Assembly (NCBI RefSeq): GCF_005938675.2
Contig: NZ_VCCH02000022.1
Location: 1 to 64,000, forward strand
Direction of reading: 5' to 3'
DNA from: Mycobacterium sp. KBS0706
GTDB lineage: Bacteria > Pseudomonadota > Alphaproteobacteria > DSM-16000 > Inquilinaceae
DNA: 64,000 nt
Shown: positions 1 through 9,162 of the stretch, one piece after another
Layout: the number at the start of each line of letters is the position of its first letter
Position numbering within the stretch: the stretch's first letter is position 1
Translations under genes and position numbers: made by a program
The notes under the pieces: model-generated
The model's database searches: none
What the model saw: only the letters and a program-made list of their open reading frames with translations
What the model was told of the DNA's origin: nothing

Positions 1-99
1 TCCTTCCGACTTCTCAGTGCAACCAGATTTTCATCTGCCGCCCTGCCCGACCCGCCGTTTCGCTTTCGCTCGCCGCCGGGGTCGTCGTCGGTGAGGCGG

Positions 100-150
100 T
101 TTATAGGAGGGTGATCCGGGCCTGTCAAACGCTTTGTGACGAAAATTTTT
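100..150 (-). promoter_or_regulatory. rRNA-class sigma70 promoter reading off the left edge
   Basis: On the minus strand a perfect TTGACA (-35, positions 128-123) is followed after exactly 17 bp by TATAAA (-10, positions 105-100). Upstream of the -35 lies an A/T tract (aaaattttt, about 141-149) like an UP element, and the bases after the -10 form a GC-rich discriminator. This set of features is typical of stringently controlled stable-RNA or ribosomal promoters. What follows to base 1 (about 100 nt) shows no convincing ORF and fits the leader of a 16S rRNA operon or another strong transcript. The transcribed gene itself lies outside the window, so its identity is inferred. Confidence 0.7.
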
Positions 151-406
151 CGAACAGCGTTTTCTCCTCGCGAGGTGCTTTCCCGCGCAAGGCACAGGGC
201 CTCGGAACACCGCCGGGCCGGCCGCTTCCGCCGTCCCAGCGATCCCTAGATGGATATACACGCGTGCGCGCGCAAGGGGTTGTGGGTGAGATTTCGGGTG
301 CCCCAGCCGGTTGACCCGATTCCCCCTCTCCCGCATGTTCCGCCGGTGATTCAGGCGCGCCCCGGCCAGCGGGCGGCCTCCCCACCGCCCCTCGGAGACC
401 CATCCA
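151..406. other. Intergenic region upstream of the M23 peptidase gene
   Basis: This stretch separates the minus-strand promoter at 100-128 from the plus-strand peptidase gene at 407. Open frames cross it on both strands but none shows a ribosome binding site or recognisable protein. It must contain the promoter of the peptidase gene; no clear -35/-10 pair was found. Confidence 0.5.
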
Positions 407-1783
407 TTGCGAATCGTCCCGTTCGGAGTCCTGTCGATTCTCGCTTTGGCCGGTCTCGGGGCCGGTGCCTTTCTCCTCCCCGAATCGCCGCACCCGGCCG
501 ATGCCGCCACCGCCGGCCCGGCCATCCCGAGGCTCCGCTCGGACCTTCGCGACCAGATCGCCTATGACGCGCTGCTTCCCGCCCCGGATGAGCCGGCGGA
601 TTGGGTGCTGGCGGCCCTCGCCGACGGCTTGAGCCGGCCGCAGGCCCCGCGCGGCCCCGAGCGCCGGGTCGTGGAGGTGGCGGCGGGCGACACGTTGACC
701 GGCCTGCTGGCCGAGGCCGGAATCGCCGAGGACGAAGCCCATGCCGCCGCGGCCGCCCTGGACGGGCTGTACGACCCGACCAAGCTGCGAATCGGCCAGC
801 CGGTCACCGTCACCTTCGACCGCAGCGGCGGCGAGCGCGTGCTGAAGGCGGTCAGCCTGATGCCGGAGGTGGATCGCACCGTCACCGCCCGGCGCACCTC
901 CGACGGCAATTTCCGCAGCAGCGAGGCCGAACGGGTGCTGGAGAGCCGGCCGGTCGGCATCGCCGGCGAGATCGATTCGAGCCTCTATGCCGATGCGACC
1001 GCGGCCGGGGTGCCGGATGCGGTGGTGCTGTCGCTGCTGAAGACCTGGGCCTATTCGGTCGATTTCCAGCGCGACCTGCAGCCGGGCGACCGATTCGCCG
1101 TGCTGTTCAGCCAGGATCACAGCCCGGACGGCAGCGTCGCCCGGCTCGGGCCGGTCGAGATGGCGCGGCTCGAGCTCGGCGACAAGACCCTGACCATGTA
1201 CCGGTTCGAGAGCCGCGACGGCACGGTCGACTATTACGACAGCGACGGCACCAGCGTGCGCCGGCTGCTGCTGCGCACCCCGGTCGACGGGGCGCGGCTG
1301 ACCTCGCGATTCGGCGCCCGGCGCCATCCGGTCCTGGGCTACACCCGGATGCATCGCGGCGTCGATTTCGGCGCCCCGAGCGGCACCCCGATCTATGCCG
1401 CCGGCGACGGCACGGTGGAGCTGATCGGCACCCAGCGCGGCTATGGCCGGGTCATCCGGCTGCAGCACAATGGCCGGCTGTCGACCGCCTATGCCCATAT
1501 GAGCCGCTTCGCCCGGCTGAAGAAGGGCGCTCGGGTCAAGCAGGGAGAGGTGATCGGCTATGTCGGGTCCAGCGGCATGGCGACCGGCCCCCATCTGCAC
1601 TACGAGGTCCTGGTCGCCGGCGCCCAGGTCAACCCGCTGAGCGTCGACCTGCCGACCGGCACCACCCTGGCCGGCCGCGACCGGACCGAGTTCCGGCGCC
1701 GGGTCGAGGCGATCGACCGGCAGTTCCGGCAGCTGACCGAGGAGGCGCCGGTCGCCTCGACCGGCCGGCGGGTGGACGGCTAG
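407..1783 (+). CDS. M23 family metallopeptidase (LytM domain murein endopeptidase)
   Basis: Predicted exported peptidoglycan peptidase of 458 residues. A hydrophobic N-terminus (about residues 5-25) acts as signal peptide or anchor. A LysM/OapA-like stretch (VVEVAAGDTLTGLLAEAGI) follows near residue 90, and the C-terminal LytM fold carries the zinc ligands: MHRGVDFG (HxxxD, about residue 315) and HLHYE (HxH, about residue 395). All catalytic ligands are present, so it should cut cross-links between stem peptides in the periplasm rather than being a degenerate EnvC-type activator. The start is TTG at 407, with GGAG about 9 bases upstream. Its stop overlaps the end of the convergent VOC gene by four bases. 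Confidence 0.9.
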   Translation: MRIVPFGVLSILALAGLGAGAFLLPESPHPADAATAGPAIPRLRSDLRDQIAYDALLPAPDEPADWVLAALADGLSRPQAPRGPERRVVEVAAGDTLTGLLAEAGIAEDEAHAAAAALDGLYDPTKLRIGQPVTVTFDRSGGERVLKAVSLMPEVDRTVTARRTSDGNFRSSEAERVLESRPVGIAGEIDSSLYADATAAGVPDAVVLSLLKTWAYSVDFQRDLQPGDRFAVLFSQDHSPDGSVARLGPVEMARLELGDKTLTMYRFESRDGTVDYYDSDGTSVRRLLLRTPVDGARLTSRFGARRHPVLGYTRMHRGVDFGAPSGTPIYAAGDGTVELIGTQRGYGRVIRLQHNGRLSTAYAHMSRFARLKKGARVKQGEVIGYVGSSGMATGPHLHYEVLVAGAQVNPLSVDLPTGTTLAGRDRTEFRRRVEAIDRQFRQLTEEAPVASTGRRVDG

Positions 1784-2547
1784 GCGGCGAAGCGCAGCGC
1801 CAGGCCGGTTCCCGGTAGCGGCGGCACCCGCACCTCGCCCGGGTGCCGGGCATGGGCGACATGGCCGGCCCGCAGCGCCGATTCGCAGGCGTCGAGATCG
1901 CGGGTGGCGATGTGCAGCATCGGCTGGTCGCCGAGGCCGAGGGTGAATCCGCCGATCACGACCGACTCGCCCCCGCGCCGCGCCCCGTCCAGCGCCGCCC
2001 AGGCGGCCAGAGCGGATTCGGCGAGCGGGGTCGGGAGGTCGAGCCGGACGATCCCGGTGGCGCCGTTGGCGTGGCGCTCCCACTCCGGCCGGCGCAACAG
2101 CTCCGGCGTCCGGTGCTCGGTGGCGAAGAGCGGCAGGCCGAAGGCGTCGCGCCGGGCCGGATAGGACAGGCGGAACGAGGGCTGCACCGGCCCTTCCGGC
2201 AGATCGAGCAGCCGGGCCAGGTCGCGCGCCGGCTCTCCCCCCGCCCCGGCCGCCTCAAAGGCGGCCGCGGTCGAATCGGCCGAGCGGGTGGCGAGCGCAA
2301 TGCCGAGCAGCCCCTCCCCGTCCCGTGCCAGGCGCTCGCCGAGGCCGTTGTCGAACTGCGTCGGGTCGAGCACGCCGAGCAGCTCGATGTAATCCGCCTC
2401 GAGCATGATGCAGTAATTGGCGGTGCCCCAGCCGATGTGGCGGCCGCGCGGCGTCACGGTGAAGCCGAGGCGGCGCCAGGTGTCGCGCGCGGCATCCAGC
2501 GCCGCCACCGCCAGGATGACATGGTCGAGCCCGGTGATCGCCGCCAT
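1780..2547 (-). CDS. VOC family (glyoxalase-like) protein
   Basis: A 255-residue protein of the vicinal oxygen chelate superfamily. The N-terminus (GLDHVILAVAALDAA) is the typical first beta-alpha unit with the metal-binding His, and a second half-domain starts near residue 150 (GIVRLDLPTP). The length and the ADYIELLGVLDP stretch match the Glyoxalase-like (Glyoxalase_3) group, whose substrates are mostly unknown. It is the last gene of a minus-strand operon: its ATG overlaps the stop of the DUF924 gene in an ATGA junction, which implies translational coupling. Substrate cannot be read from sequence. Confidence 0.85.
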   Translation of the reverse strand: MAAITGLDHVILAVAALDAARDTWRRLGFTVTPRGRHIGWGTANYCIMLEADYIELLGVLDPTQFDNGLGERLARDGEGLLGIALATRSADSTAAAFEAAGAGGEPARDLARLLDLPEGPVQPSFRLSYPARRDAFGLPLFATEHRTPELLRRPEWERHANGATGIVRLDLPTPLAESALAAWAALDGARRGGESVVIGGFTLGLGDQPMLHIATRDLDACESALRAGHVAHARHPGEVRVPPLPGTGLALRFAA

Positions 2548-3107
2548 CAGAAGCCGCCATGCTCGGCCAGATGCGCCTCTTCCTCCGGCGTGCTGGCGCG
2601 GCCAAGGATGGCGTTGCGGTGCGGGAAGCGGCCGAAACGCTCGATCACCGCGAGATGGCGCCGGGCGTAGCCGACATATTCCGGGTCGGCGATGCCGGCG
2701 GCCTGCAGCGCCAGGCTGCGCCGCTGGTCGGCCGGGTCCTCGCTGTGCTCGAAGGGCAGATAGAGGAACAGCCGGTGGTCGTCGGTCAGCGCCGGGTCCC
2801 GGTCGAAGCCCTGTTCGACCGCCGCCTTGGCCACGGCCAGCGCCTTGGAGTCGGAGGCGAAGGCGCGCGGCGTGCCGCGGAACAGGTTGCGCGGAAGCTG
2901 GTCGAGCAGGATGCAGAGCGCCACAGCGCCCAGCGGCGAGCCGGCCCAGTCGTCGTGCCTGCCGGCAGCGGCCTCCTCATGCAGGGTCAGGAACCGGGCG
3001 CGGATCTCGGCGTCGAAGCCGGCATCGCCGGAGAACCAGCGATCCTTCCCGGACTCCTCGAACCAGAAGGCCAGAAGGTCGTGGGCGGAAACCGAAAGCG
3101 GAGTCAT
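2547..3107 (-). CDS. DUF924 family protein
   Basis: A 186-residue protein of the DUF924 family, recognised by the DLLAFWFEESGKDRWF start, the ILLDQLPRNLFRGTPRAFASD block and the YLPFEHSED and RFGRFPHRNAILGR segments. The family is predicted all-helical and TPR-like; no biochemical role is established. The ATG at 3107 was chosen because it gives the standard family N-terminus and overlaps the stop of the upstream acyl-CoA dehydrogenase gene (ATGA), with another ATGA overlap to the VOC gene downstream. An open frame continues upstream but is only an antisense-type extension into the dehydrogenase gene. Confidence 0.9.
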   Translation of the reverse strand: MTPLSVSAHDLLAFWFEESGKDRWFSGDAGFDAEIRARFLTLHEEAAAGRHDDWAGSPLGAVALCILLDQLPRNLFRGTPRAFASDSKALAVAKAAVEQGFDRDPALTDDHRLFLYLPFEHSEDPADQRRSLALQAAGIADPEYVGYARRHLAVIERFGRFPHRNAILGRASTPEEEAHLAEHGGF

Positions 3108-4813
3108 GCGGGGCAGAGTCCATAGCCGATGATATCGTCGAACAGGGCATGCAACGGATCCTCGCCGAGGTCCACTACGGCGTGCGGATCGAGCCGGAGG
3201 GCGAACCGGCCAGCCATCAGCGCTTTGCGCCGGTCGCCTTCGGCCAGGTCGGCCGCCGCCTCCTCCAGCATCAGCGACGCGGCCAGCAGCTCCGCCGCCG
3301 GATGCATCAGCCGCCGGGCCAGGCGCGGCCCGTCCTCCGGCCGCGCCCGCAGATGGGCGAAGCCGGTGCGGCAGCTGTCGAGCACCGGGCGCAGCCGTGC
3401 CGCGATCGGCTGCAGCGCCCCGGGCGCCGAATCGAGGATGCCGGAGATGCGGTCGAGCAAGGCCTGGTCGCCGGGCAGCTTGCCGATGGTGGCGCGCAGG
3501 AACTCCAGCGCCTGGACATTGGCCGGCCCCTCCCACACCGCGGTGACCAGCGCGTCGCGGTAGAGCCGGGCGGTCGGCCATTCCTCGGTGTAGCCGTTGC
3601 CGCCGACGATCTCGACCGCCTGGGCGGCCGCCGCGGTTGCCTCGGCCGCGGTCCAGTATTTGGCCAGCGCTACGGCGGCGCGGCGCCAGCCTTCGACCGC
3701 CGGCTCCTCGCCCGGCGCCTCGAAGGCCATGGCCGCCTCGAAGGCCAGCACCGCCGAGGCCTCCTGGGTCGCGGCGAGGTCGAGCAGCGCGTCGCGCATC
3801 ATCGGCGTGGAGCGGAGCAGCGTGCCGCCGACGCGGCGGTGGCTGGCCCAGGCCAGCGATTCGAGCAGGGCGCGGCGGTGCATGCCGGCGGCGCCGAAGG
3901 CGTTGTGCACCCGGCTGTATTCCAGCGCCTCGAGCATCGCCTTGAGGCCATGCGGCGGCGGCGCCACCTCGACCGCCCAGGCGCCGTCCAGCACGGTCTC
4001 GCCGGTGGCGAGGCCGCGGGTGCCGACCTTGTCCTTCAGCCGGCGGACATGCAGCCGGTTCGGCGTGCCGTCCGGCAGCGCCGAGGGCACCAGATAGCAG
4101 CCCAGGCCGCGCGCCCCGTCCGGCGCGCCGCGCGGCCGGGCGGTGGCCAGTGCCACACCGGCGCCGGCATTGCTGGTGAACCATTTCAGCCCGGTCAGGC
4201 GCCAGGCGGCGCCGTCCGGCTCCGCCACCGTGGTGGTGGCGGCGACATCGGTGCCGCCATGCAACTCGGTCGCCCAGGTGCCGCCGCTGAGCGCCTGGCC
4301 GTCCATCCGGGTCAGCAGCGGCAGCCACTGGCTGCGCACCGGGTCCGGCGCCAGACGGTCGAGCACCCAGGCGACGGCGCCGGTCATCGTCACCGGGCAA
4401 TGCAGCGACACGTCGGCCTGGGACAGCATCCCGCCCATGACGAAGGAGAGGAGATGCGGCGCCCGCTCGAGCCCGCCCCCCTCTGAACCAAAGGCCAAGC
4501 CGACGGCGCCGCGGCGATAGGCGTCGGCGTGGCAGGCGCGGTACTCGGCATTCAGCACCACCCGGCCGGCCGGCGCGCCGGCGCCGTCATGGCTTTCGAG
4601 CCGCGGCGGGGCGTGCCGGCTGGTGTAGTCGGCCTGCGCCTCCACCGCCTCGCCGACCCAGGCGCCGAACTCGGCCAGCCGGTCGCCGAAGCGCGGCAGC
4701 AGGTCGGGGCTGCGCCGTGCCAGGCGGCGCTGCAGGTCGCGGTCGGTGGTGAACAGGTTCAGGCCGCGGATGTCGGGCGGCAGCGCGAGCGGTCGGGTCT
4801 CGGTCCGGTCCAT
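3104..4813 (-). CDS. AidB-like acyl-CoA dehydrogenase family protein
   Basis: A 569-residue FAD-dependent acyl-CoA dehydrogenase fold protein. The AidB subgroup is suggested by the length, by the LSGGTWATELHGGTDV flavin/substrate loop, and by the EIVGGNGYTEEWPTARLYRD segment followed by WEGPANVQ, where the Glu (about residue 428) sits at the catalytic-base position. E. coli AidB belongs to the adaptive response to alkylation damage and binds DNA; whether this homologue does so is unknown. The ATG at 4813 is preceded by GGAGG at good spacing. It is first gene of an operon with DUF924 and VOC genes (both overlaps 4 bp). Confidence 0.85.
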   Translation of the reverse strand: MDRTETRPLALPPDIRGLNLFTTDRDLQRRLARRSPDLLPRFGDRLAEFGAWVGEAVEAQADYTSRHAPPRLESHDGAGAPAGRVVLNAEYRACHADAYRRGAVGLAFGSEGGGLERAPHLLSFVMGGMLSQADVSLHCPVTMTGAVAWVLDRLAPDPVRSQWLPLLTRMDGQALSGGTWATELHGGTDVAATTTVAEPDGAAWRLTGLKWFTSNAGAGVALATARPRGAPDGARGLGCYLVPSALPDGTPNRLHVRRLKDKVGTRGLATGETVLDGAWAVEVAPPPHGLKAMLEALEYSRVHNAFGAAGMHRRALLESLAWASHRRVGGTLLRSTPMMRDALLDLAATQEASAVLAFEAAMAFEAPGEEPAVEGWRRAAVALAKYWTAAEATAAAAQAVEIVGGNGYTEEWPTARLYRDALVTAVWEGPANVQALEFLRATIGKLPGDQALLDRISGILDSAPGALQPIAARLRPVLDSCRTGFAHLRARPEDGPRLARRLMHPAAELLAASLMLEEAAADLAEGDRRKALMAGRFALRLDPHAVVDLGEDPLHALFDDIIGYGLCPA

Positions 4814-4840
4814 AGAGGCCTCCCGGGAAAACGCCTGCCC

Positions 4841-4874
4841 AAAATAGCACGGGGCGGTGCAAGCACCGCCCCGT
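4841..4874 (-). terminator. Rho-independent terminator of petABC
   Basis: A 12-bp perfect inverted repeat (4849-4860 and 4863-4874, GC-rich, minimal loop) lies just downstream of the petC stop. On the minus strand it is followed by GCTATTTT. It separates petABC from the AidB-like gene on the same strand. Confidence 0.75.
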
Positions 4875-4897
4875 CATGGATCATCGGCCGCGCAGGA

Positions 4898-5704
4898 TCA
4901 GTGGGCGTTGGCCCAGACCTTGCGCTTCACCGAGTAGAGGAGGCCGGCGAAGATGATCAGGAACAGCACCACCTTGACGCCGGTGTGCTTGCGCTCCTCC
5001 ATCGACGGCTCGGCCGTCCACATCAGGAAGTTGACGACGTCCCAGGCCTCCTGCTGATGCGTCGCCTTGGTGCCGTCGCTGTAGGTCACCGCGTCGTCGG
5101 TCAAGATGTTCGGCATCGCCGTGACGTGGCCGGGGAAGTAGGCGTTGTAGTTCAGCCCGTCCGGCACCTGGAAGCCTTCCGGCGCGTCGTGGAAGCCGGT
5201 GAGGAAAGCATAGATGTAGTTCGGGCCGTCGGTCTCGCCGCCCTCGCCGCGCGCCTTGGCCATCAGCGACAGGTCGGGCGGCACCTTGCCGCCATTCGCC
5301 GCCGCCGCCGCCTTGTCGTTCGGGAACGGGTTGTGGAACTTGTCCGAGGGCAGCGCCGTGCGCTCGATCGGCTCGCCGGCATCGTTGGTGTCGGCCACCT
5401 TATACTCGGCGGCGATGGCCTTGACCTCGTCCTGGTTGAAGCCCAGCCCGGTCAGGTCGCGGTAGGACATCAGATGCATCGAGTGGCAGGTCGAGCAGAC
5501 GTCCTTGTAGACCTGGAAGCCGCGCTGGGCGGAGGCCCGGTCGAAGGTGCCGAAGAAGCCACCGAAGGTCCAGGTCTGCTCCGGCGGCTCGACGCTGCCC
5601 TCCGCCGCCTGGGCGGCCGGGAGGACGGCGCCGAGCGTCAGCAGCAGGGCCGCGGCGGTGAGGGCGGATCTGAGCATGATCTTGTCGAGGAGCGGCATGG
5701 TCAC
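4898..5704 (-). CDS. petC: Cytochrome c1, subunit of the ubiquinol-cytochrome c reductase (bc1) complex
   Basis: A 268-residue membrane-anchored c-type cytochrome that passes electrons from the Rieske centre to soluble cytochrome c. The signal peptide ends near AQA-AEG (about residue 34), the heme site CSTCH is at residues 70-74, an AMPNIL segment supplies the probable axial Met, and a single C-terminal helix ([17 protein letters not shown]) anchors it. An insertion rich in Ala/Asn around residues 140-150 is usual in alphaproteobacteria. Its start overlaps the cytochrome b stop by four bases. Last gene of the operon; a terminator hairpin follows. The same subunit is called fbcC in some species. 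Confidence 0.96.
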   Translation of the reverse strand: MTMPLLDKIMLRSALTAAALLLTLGAVLPAAQAAEGSVEPPEQTWTFGGFFGTFDRASAQRGFQVYKDVCSTCHSMHLMSYRDLTGLGFNQDEVKAIAAEYKVADTNDAGEPIERTALPSDKFHNPFPNDKAAAAANGGKVPPDLSLMAKARGEGGETDGPNYIYAFLTGFHDAPEGFQVPDGLNYNAYFPGHVTAMPNILTDDAVTYSDGTKATHQQEAWDVVNFLMWTAEPSMEERKHTGVKVVLFLIIFAGLLYSVKRKVWANAH

Positions 5705-6972
5705 GCCTTCACCGTATTCGTAGCGGCCGACGGCCCGAGGACGGATTCACTGATGCTGCGCGGCAGCGGCAGCGGCCGTTCGATCTTGCCCAGGATCGGC
5801 AGGATCACCAGGAAGTGCACGAAGTAGTAGACCATGCCGACCTGGCCGATCACCACCGGCAGCCCTTCCGGCGGCTGCGACCCGGCGTAGCCGAGGCCGA
5901 TCACCGAGGCGACCAGCAGCCAGAAGCACCAGCGGTAGATCGGCCGGAACCGGGCGCTGCGCACCCGGCTGGTGTCGAGCCAGGGCAGCACGAACAGGAT
6001 GGCAATGGCGCCGAACATGGCGATGACGCCGAGCAGCTTCGCCGGGATGCCGAACAGGCTGAAGGTGATCGAGCGCAGGATCGCGTAGAACGGCAGGAAG
6101 TACCATTCCGGGACGATATGCGCCGGGGTCTGCAGCGGGTTGGCCTGGATGTAGTTGTCGGCATGCCCCATCAGGTTCGGCGCGAAGAACACGATGAAGG
6201 CATAGAAGATCAGGAACACGGCAATGCCGAAGCTGTCCTTGGCCGTGTAGTACGGATGGAAGGGCAACGTGTCCTGCGGCCCCTTCGGGTCGATGCCCGA
6301 CGGGTTGTTCGAGCCGGTGATGTGGAAGGCGCCGACATGGATGACGACGACGCCGAGGATCACGAAGGGCAGCAGGAAGTGCAGCGAATAGAAGCGGTTC
6401 AGCGTCGGGTTGTCGACGGCGAAGCCGCCCCACAGCCAGGTGACGATGTTCTCGCCGACCAGCGGGATGGCCGAGAACAGGTTGGTGATGACGGTGGCGC
6501 CCCAGAAGCTCATCTGGCCCCAGGGCAACACATAGCCCATGAAGGCGGTGGCCATCATCAAGAGGAAGATCAGGACGCCGAAGATCCACACCAGCTCACG
6601 CGGGCTCTTGTAGGAGCCGTAATACAGGCCGCGGAAGATGTGGATGTAGACGGCGATGAAGAACATCGACGCGCCGTTGGCATGGATGTAGCGCATCAGC
6701 CAGCCGTAATTGACGTCGCGCATGATGCGCTCGACCGACTGGAAGGCGAAATCGACATGCGGCGTGTATTGCATCGACAGGAACAGGCCGGTGGCGATCA
6801 TGATCACCAGCATCATCCCGGCGATGGCGCCGAAGTTCCAAAGGTAGTTGAAGTTCCGCGGAGCCGGGTACTCGCCGTACTCCTTGTACATCATCGAAAA
6901 GATCGGCAGCCGCGAGTCGATCCAGCGGATCGCCGGATTCTGGAAGGTCGAGGGCTGGGCTGAGTGGGCCAT
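5701..6972 (-). CDS. petB: Cytochrome b subunit of the bc1 complex
   Basis: A 423-residue integral membrane protein with eight predicted helices that holds hemes bL and bH and the Qo and Qi quinone sites. Visible hallmarks are the paired heme-ligand His helices ([13 protein letters not shown] region and the [20 protein letters not shown] region) and the Qo-site PEWY motif in [16 protein letters not shown]. The order petA-petB-petC and the small gaps are the standard alphaproteobacterial operon. The complex oxidises ubiquinol and pumps protons, feeding the cytochrome oxidase for which ctaA at 44290 supplies heme A. Confidence 0.97.
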   Translation of the reverse strand: MAHSAQPSTFQNPAIRWIDSRLPIFSMMYKEYGEYPAPRNFNYLWNFGAIAGMMLVIMIATGLFLSMQYTPHVDFAFQSVERIMRDVNYGWLMRYIHANGASMFFIAVYIHIFRGLYYGSYKSPRELVWIFGVLIFLLMMATAFMGYVLPWGQMSFWGATVITNLFSAIPLVGENIVTWLWGGFAVDNPTLNRFYSLHFLLPFVILGVVVIHVGAFHITGSNNPSGIDPKGPQDTLPFHPYYTAKDSFGIAVFLIFYAFIVFFAPNLMGHADNYIQANPLQTPAHIVPEWYFLPFYAILRSITFSLFGIPAKLLGVIAMFGAIAILFVLPWLDTSRVRSARFRPIYRWCFWLLVASVIGLGYAGSQPPEGLPVVIGQVGMVYYFVHFLVILPILGKIERPLPLPRSISESVLGPSAATNTVKA

Positions 6973-6995
6973 GGGAAATCTCCGGAACGAGCGGC

Positions 6996-7580
6996 TCAGC
7001 CGATCTTGACCTTGGTGTCGGCGGTGAAGGCGTAGGTCGGCACAGCGAGATTCTGCGGTGCCGGGCCTTGTCGGATGCGCCCGGAGGTGTCGTAGATCGA
7101 CCCATGGCAGGGGCAGAACCAGCCGCCATACGGCCCGCGGTTCTCACCCGGGTTCTGGCCCAGCGGGATGCAGCCGAGATGGGTGCAGACCCCGATGACC
7201 ACCAGCCATTCCGGCTTCTGCACGCGCGCCGAATCGGGCTGCGGGTCCGGCAGCTGGCTGAGCGGAACCTCTTCCGCGGCCTTGATCTGGTCTTCCGGCC
7301 GGTGGCGGATGAACACCGGCTTGCCGCGCCACTTCACGGTCAGGGACTGGCCGACCGCGACCGGCGTCAGGTCGACATCGATCGAGGCCAGGGCCAGGAC
7401 GTCCTTCGACGGGTTCATGCTGTCGATCAGGGGCCAGGCGACGCTGGCGACGCCGACCGCGCCCACCGCGCCGGTCAGGAGATACAGGAAGTCGCGACGA
7501 GTGCCCCCCTCCCCGGATGCGTGATCCCCGGTTGGCGTATGACTCGGGCCCGGCGCGCCCTGGAGGGTGGTATCCGACAT
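6996..7580 (-). CDS. petA: Rieske iron-sulfur protein of the bc1 complex
   Basis: A 194-residue ubiquinol-cytochrome c reductase Rieske subunit. Near residues 27-50 a TRRDFLYLL twin-arginine-like signal precedes one membrane anchor. The [2Fe-2S] ligands lie in box I CTHLGC and box II CPCHGS, which also contribute the disulfide cysteines. The start at 7580 lies behind an AAGGACC ribosome binding site. First gene of petABC, transcribed from the promoter at 7685-7713. Confidence 0.96.
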   Translation of the reverse strand: MSDTTLQGAPGPSHTPTGDHASGEGGTRRDFLYLLTGAVGAVGVASVAWPLIDSMNPSKDVLALASIDVDLTPVAVGQSLTVKWRGKPVFIRHRPEDQIKAAEEVPLSQLPDPQPDSARVQKPEWLVVIGVCTHLGCIPLGQNPGENRGPYGGWFCPCHGSIYDTSGRIRQGPAPQNLAVPTYAFTADTKVKIG

Positions 7581-7684
7581 TGTTGCAACGGTCCTTCTTG
7601 GTCGACCTTATCTTCCCCCGCGCCCCCGAGCTGGCTTCGGGCCCGGGCGACGACGCCGTATCCCGGGCAGGAGGCGGCCTGGGG

Positions 7685-7713
7685 TCTATACAATGCCATT
7701 CCGACCCTTGCAA
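7685..7713 (-). promoter_or_regulatory. Predicted sigma70-type promoter of petABC
   Basis: Reading the minus strand, TTGCAA (7713-7708) and TATAGA (7690-7685) are separated by exactly 17 bp, about 105 bp upstream of the petA start. It lies within the 183-bp divergent gap between petA and trmL. This assignment is by pattern only. Confidence 0.55.
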
Positions 7714-7763
7714 TTCGCTAGAACCACCCAGCGACGCAGCACCGCGGACCAGCCGAGCCAATC

Positions 7764-8213
7764 ATGCGCCTCGTCCTCTACGAACCCGACATCCCGCAGA
7801 ACGCGGGCACGATGATGCGGCTGGCGGCGGCGCTCGGCGTCGCCGTCGACCTGATCGAGCCCTGCGGCTTCCTGGTCGACGACCGGCGGCTGCGGCGCGC
7901 GGCCATGGACTACGCGGATTTCCTCGATCTCACGCGCTGGACCAGCTGGCGGCGCTATGCCGAGACGGCCCATGCCGGGCGGCTGGTGCTGCTGACCACC
8001 AGGGCCAGCCAGCCCTATACGAGCTTCGCCTTCGCCCCTTCCGACCGGATCATGGTCGGGCGCGAGAGCGCCGGCGTGCCCGAGGCGGTGCATGCTGCGG
8101 CGGATGCCCGCATCGTCATCCCGCTGCGGCCGGAGGCGCGCTCGATCAATGTCGCGACCGCGGCGGCGATGGTTCTGGGCGAAGCGATTCGCCAGACCGG
8201 TGTCGGGCCCTGA
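7764..8213 (+). CDS. trmL: tRNA (cytidine(34)-2'-O)-methyltransferase
   Basis: A 149-residue SPOUT-class methyltransferase that 2'-O-methylates the wobble base of tRNA-Leu isoacceptors. Family marks are [20 protein letters not shown] at the N-terminus and the trefoil-knot AdoMet site, [14 protein letters not shown] followed by [18 protein letters not shown]. The length is that of minimal TrmL/YibK enzymes, which lack an extra RNA-binding domain. It is divergent from petABC and precedes hemF by 85 bp on the same strand. Confidence 0.93.
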   Translation: MRLVLYEPDIPQNAGTMMRLAAALGVAVDLIEPCGFLVDDRRLRRAAMDYADFLDLTRWTSWRRYAETAHAGRLVLLTTRASQPYTSFAFAPSDRIMVGRESAGVPEAVHAAADARIVIPLRPEARSINVATAAAMVLGEAIRQTGVGP

Positions 8214-8298
8214 CGCCGCCACGCCTGGGGCGCGGTTGGCCATTCCCGCTCCCTTCCGCCCGCCCTATGGTGCCGGCGCTGCAACAGAGGCCCGCCGC

Positions 8299-9162
8299 AT
8301 GAGCCAGACCCCGCCCGACCCGACCGAGGCCCGCAAGGCCGAAGCCGCCGCCTGGTTCGCGACTTTGCGCGACCGGATCTGCGCCGCCTTCGAGGCGATC
8401 GAGGACGATTATGCCGGCCCACTCGCCGCCCGGCCGGCGGGGCGCTTCGAGCGCCGGGCCTGGGACCGGCCGGGCGGCGGCGGCGGCGTGATGTCGACGA
8501 TGCGCGGCCGGGTGTTCGAGAAGGTCGGCGTCAACATCTCGACCGTGCATGGCGAGTTCTCGGAGGCGTTCCGGGCGCAGATCAAGGGCGCCGAGGGCGA
8601 CGGCCGGTTCTGGGCCTCGGGCATCAGCGTCGTCGCCCATCTGCAGAGCCCGCTGGTGCCGGCGGTGCACATGAATACGCGGCGGATCGAGACCTCGATC
8701 GGCTGGTTCGGCGGCGGCGCCGACCTGACGCCGATGGTGCCGGACGAGGCCGACACGACGGCGTTCCACGGCGCGCTGCAGGCCGCCTGCGACCGGCACG
8801 ACCCCGGCTATTACCCGCGCTTCAAGGAGTGGTGCGACCGGTACTTCTTCCTGCCGCACCGCGACGAGCCGCGCGGCGTCGGCGGCATCTTCTACGACAA
8901 TCTCGACGGCGGCGACTGGGAGGCCGATTTCGCCTTCACCCGCGATGTCGGCCTGGCCTTCCTCGACACCTATCCGGGCATCGTCCGCCGCCATATGGAC
9001 CGGCCCTGGACCGAGGAACAGCGGGCGCATCAGCTGCAGCGCCGCGGCCGCTATGTCGAGTTCAACCTGCTGTACGACCGCGGCACCACCTTCGGCCTGA
9101 AGACCGGCGGCAACACCGAGGCCATCCTGATGTCGCTGCCGCCGCTGGTCGCCTGGCCGTAG
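8299..9162 (+). CDS. hemF: Oxygen-dependent coproporphyrinogen III oxidase
   Basis: A 287-residue cytosolic enzyme that converts coproporphyrinogen III to protoporphyrinogen IX with O2, supplying heme for the respiratory chain encoded nearby. Diagnostic blocks are [37 protein letters not shown] and the [23 protein letters not shown] region, ending with [22 protein letters not shown]. The ATG at 8299 gives the usual N-terminal length. It stops soon after LPPLVAWP, so it lacks the tail present in enterobacterial HemF; I believe the shorter end is common in alphaproteobacteria but could not check. Presence of hemF implies aerobic heme synthesis. Confidence 0.94.
   Translation: MSQTPPDPTEARKAEAAAWFATLRDRICAAFEAIEDDYAGPLAARPAGRFERRAWDRPGGGGGVMSTMRGRVFEKVGVNISTVHGEFSEAFRAQIKGAEGDGRFWASGISVVAHLQSPLVPAVHMNTRRIETSIGWFGGGADLTPMVPDEADTTAFHGALQAACDRHDPGYYPRFKEWCDRYFFLPHRDEPRGVGGIFYDNLDGGDWEADFAFTRDVGLAFLDTYPGIVRRHMDRPWTEEQRAHQLQRRGRYVEFNLLYDRGTTFGLKTGGNTEAILMSLPPLVAWP

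Noticed and set aside
125-2083. Long open frame opposite the M23 peptidase gene
   Set aside because: It is antisense to a gene with clear family motifs; the translation is Arg/Pro/Gly-rich as expected for an antisense frame in GC-rich DNA.
2417-4486. Long open frame opposite the AidB-like and DUF924 genes
   Set aside because: No motif and extreme Arg/Gln composition; both opposite-strand genes are well supported.
8299-9162. hemF as a truncated pseudogene because of its short C-terminus
   Set aside because: All conserved blocks are present in one frame and no remnant of the longer tail follows the stop; the short end is more likely normal for this group.
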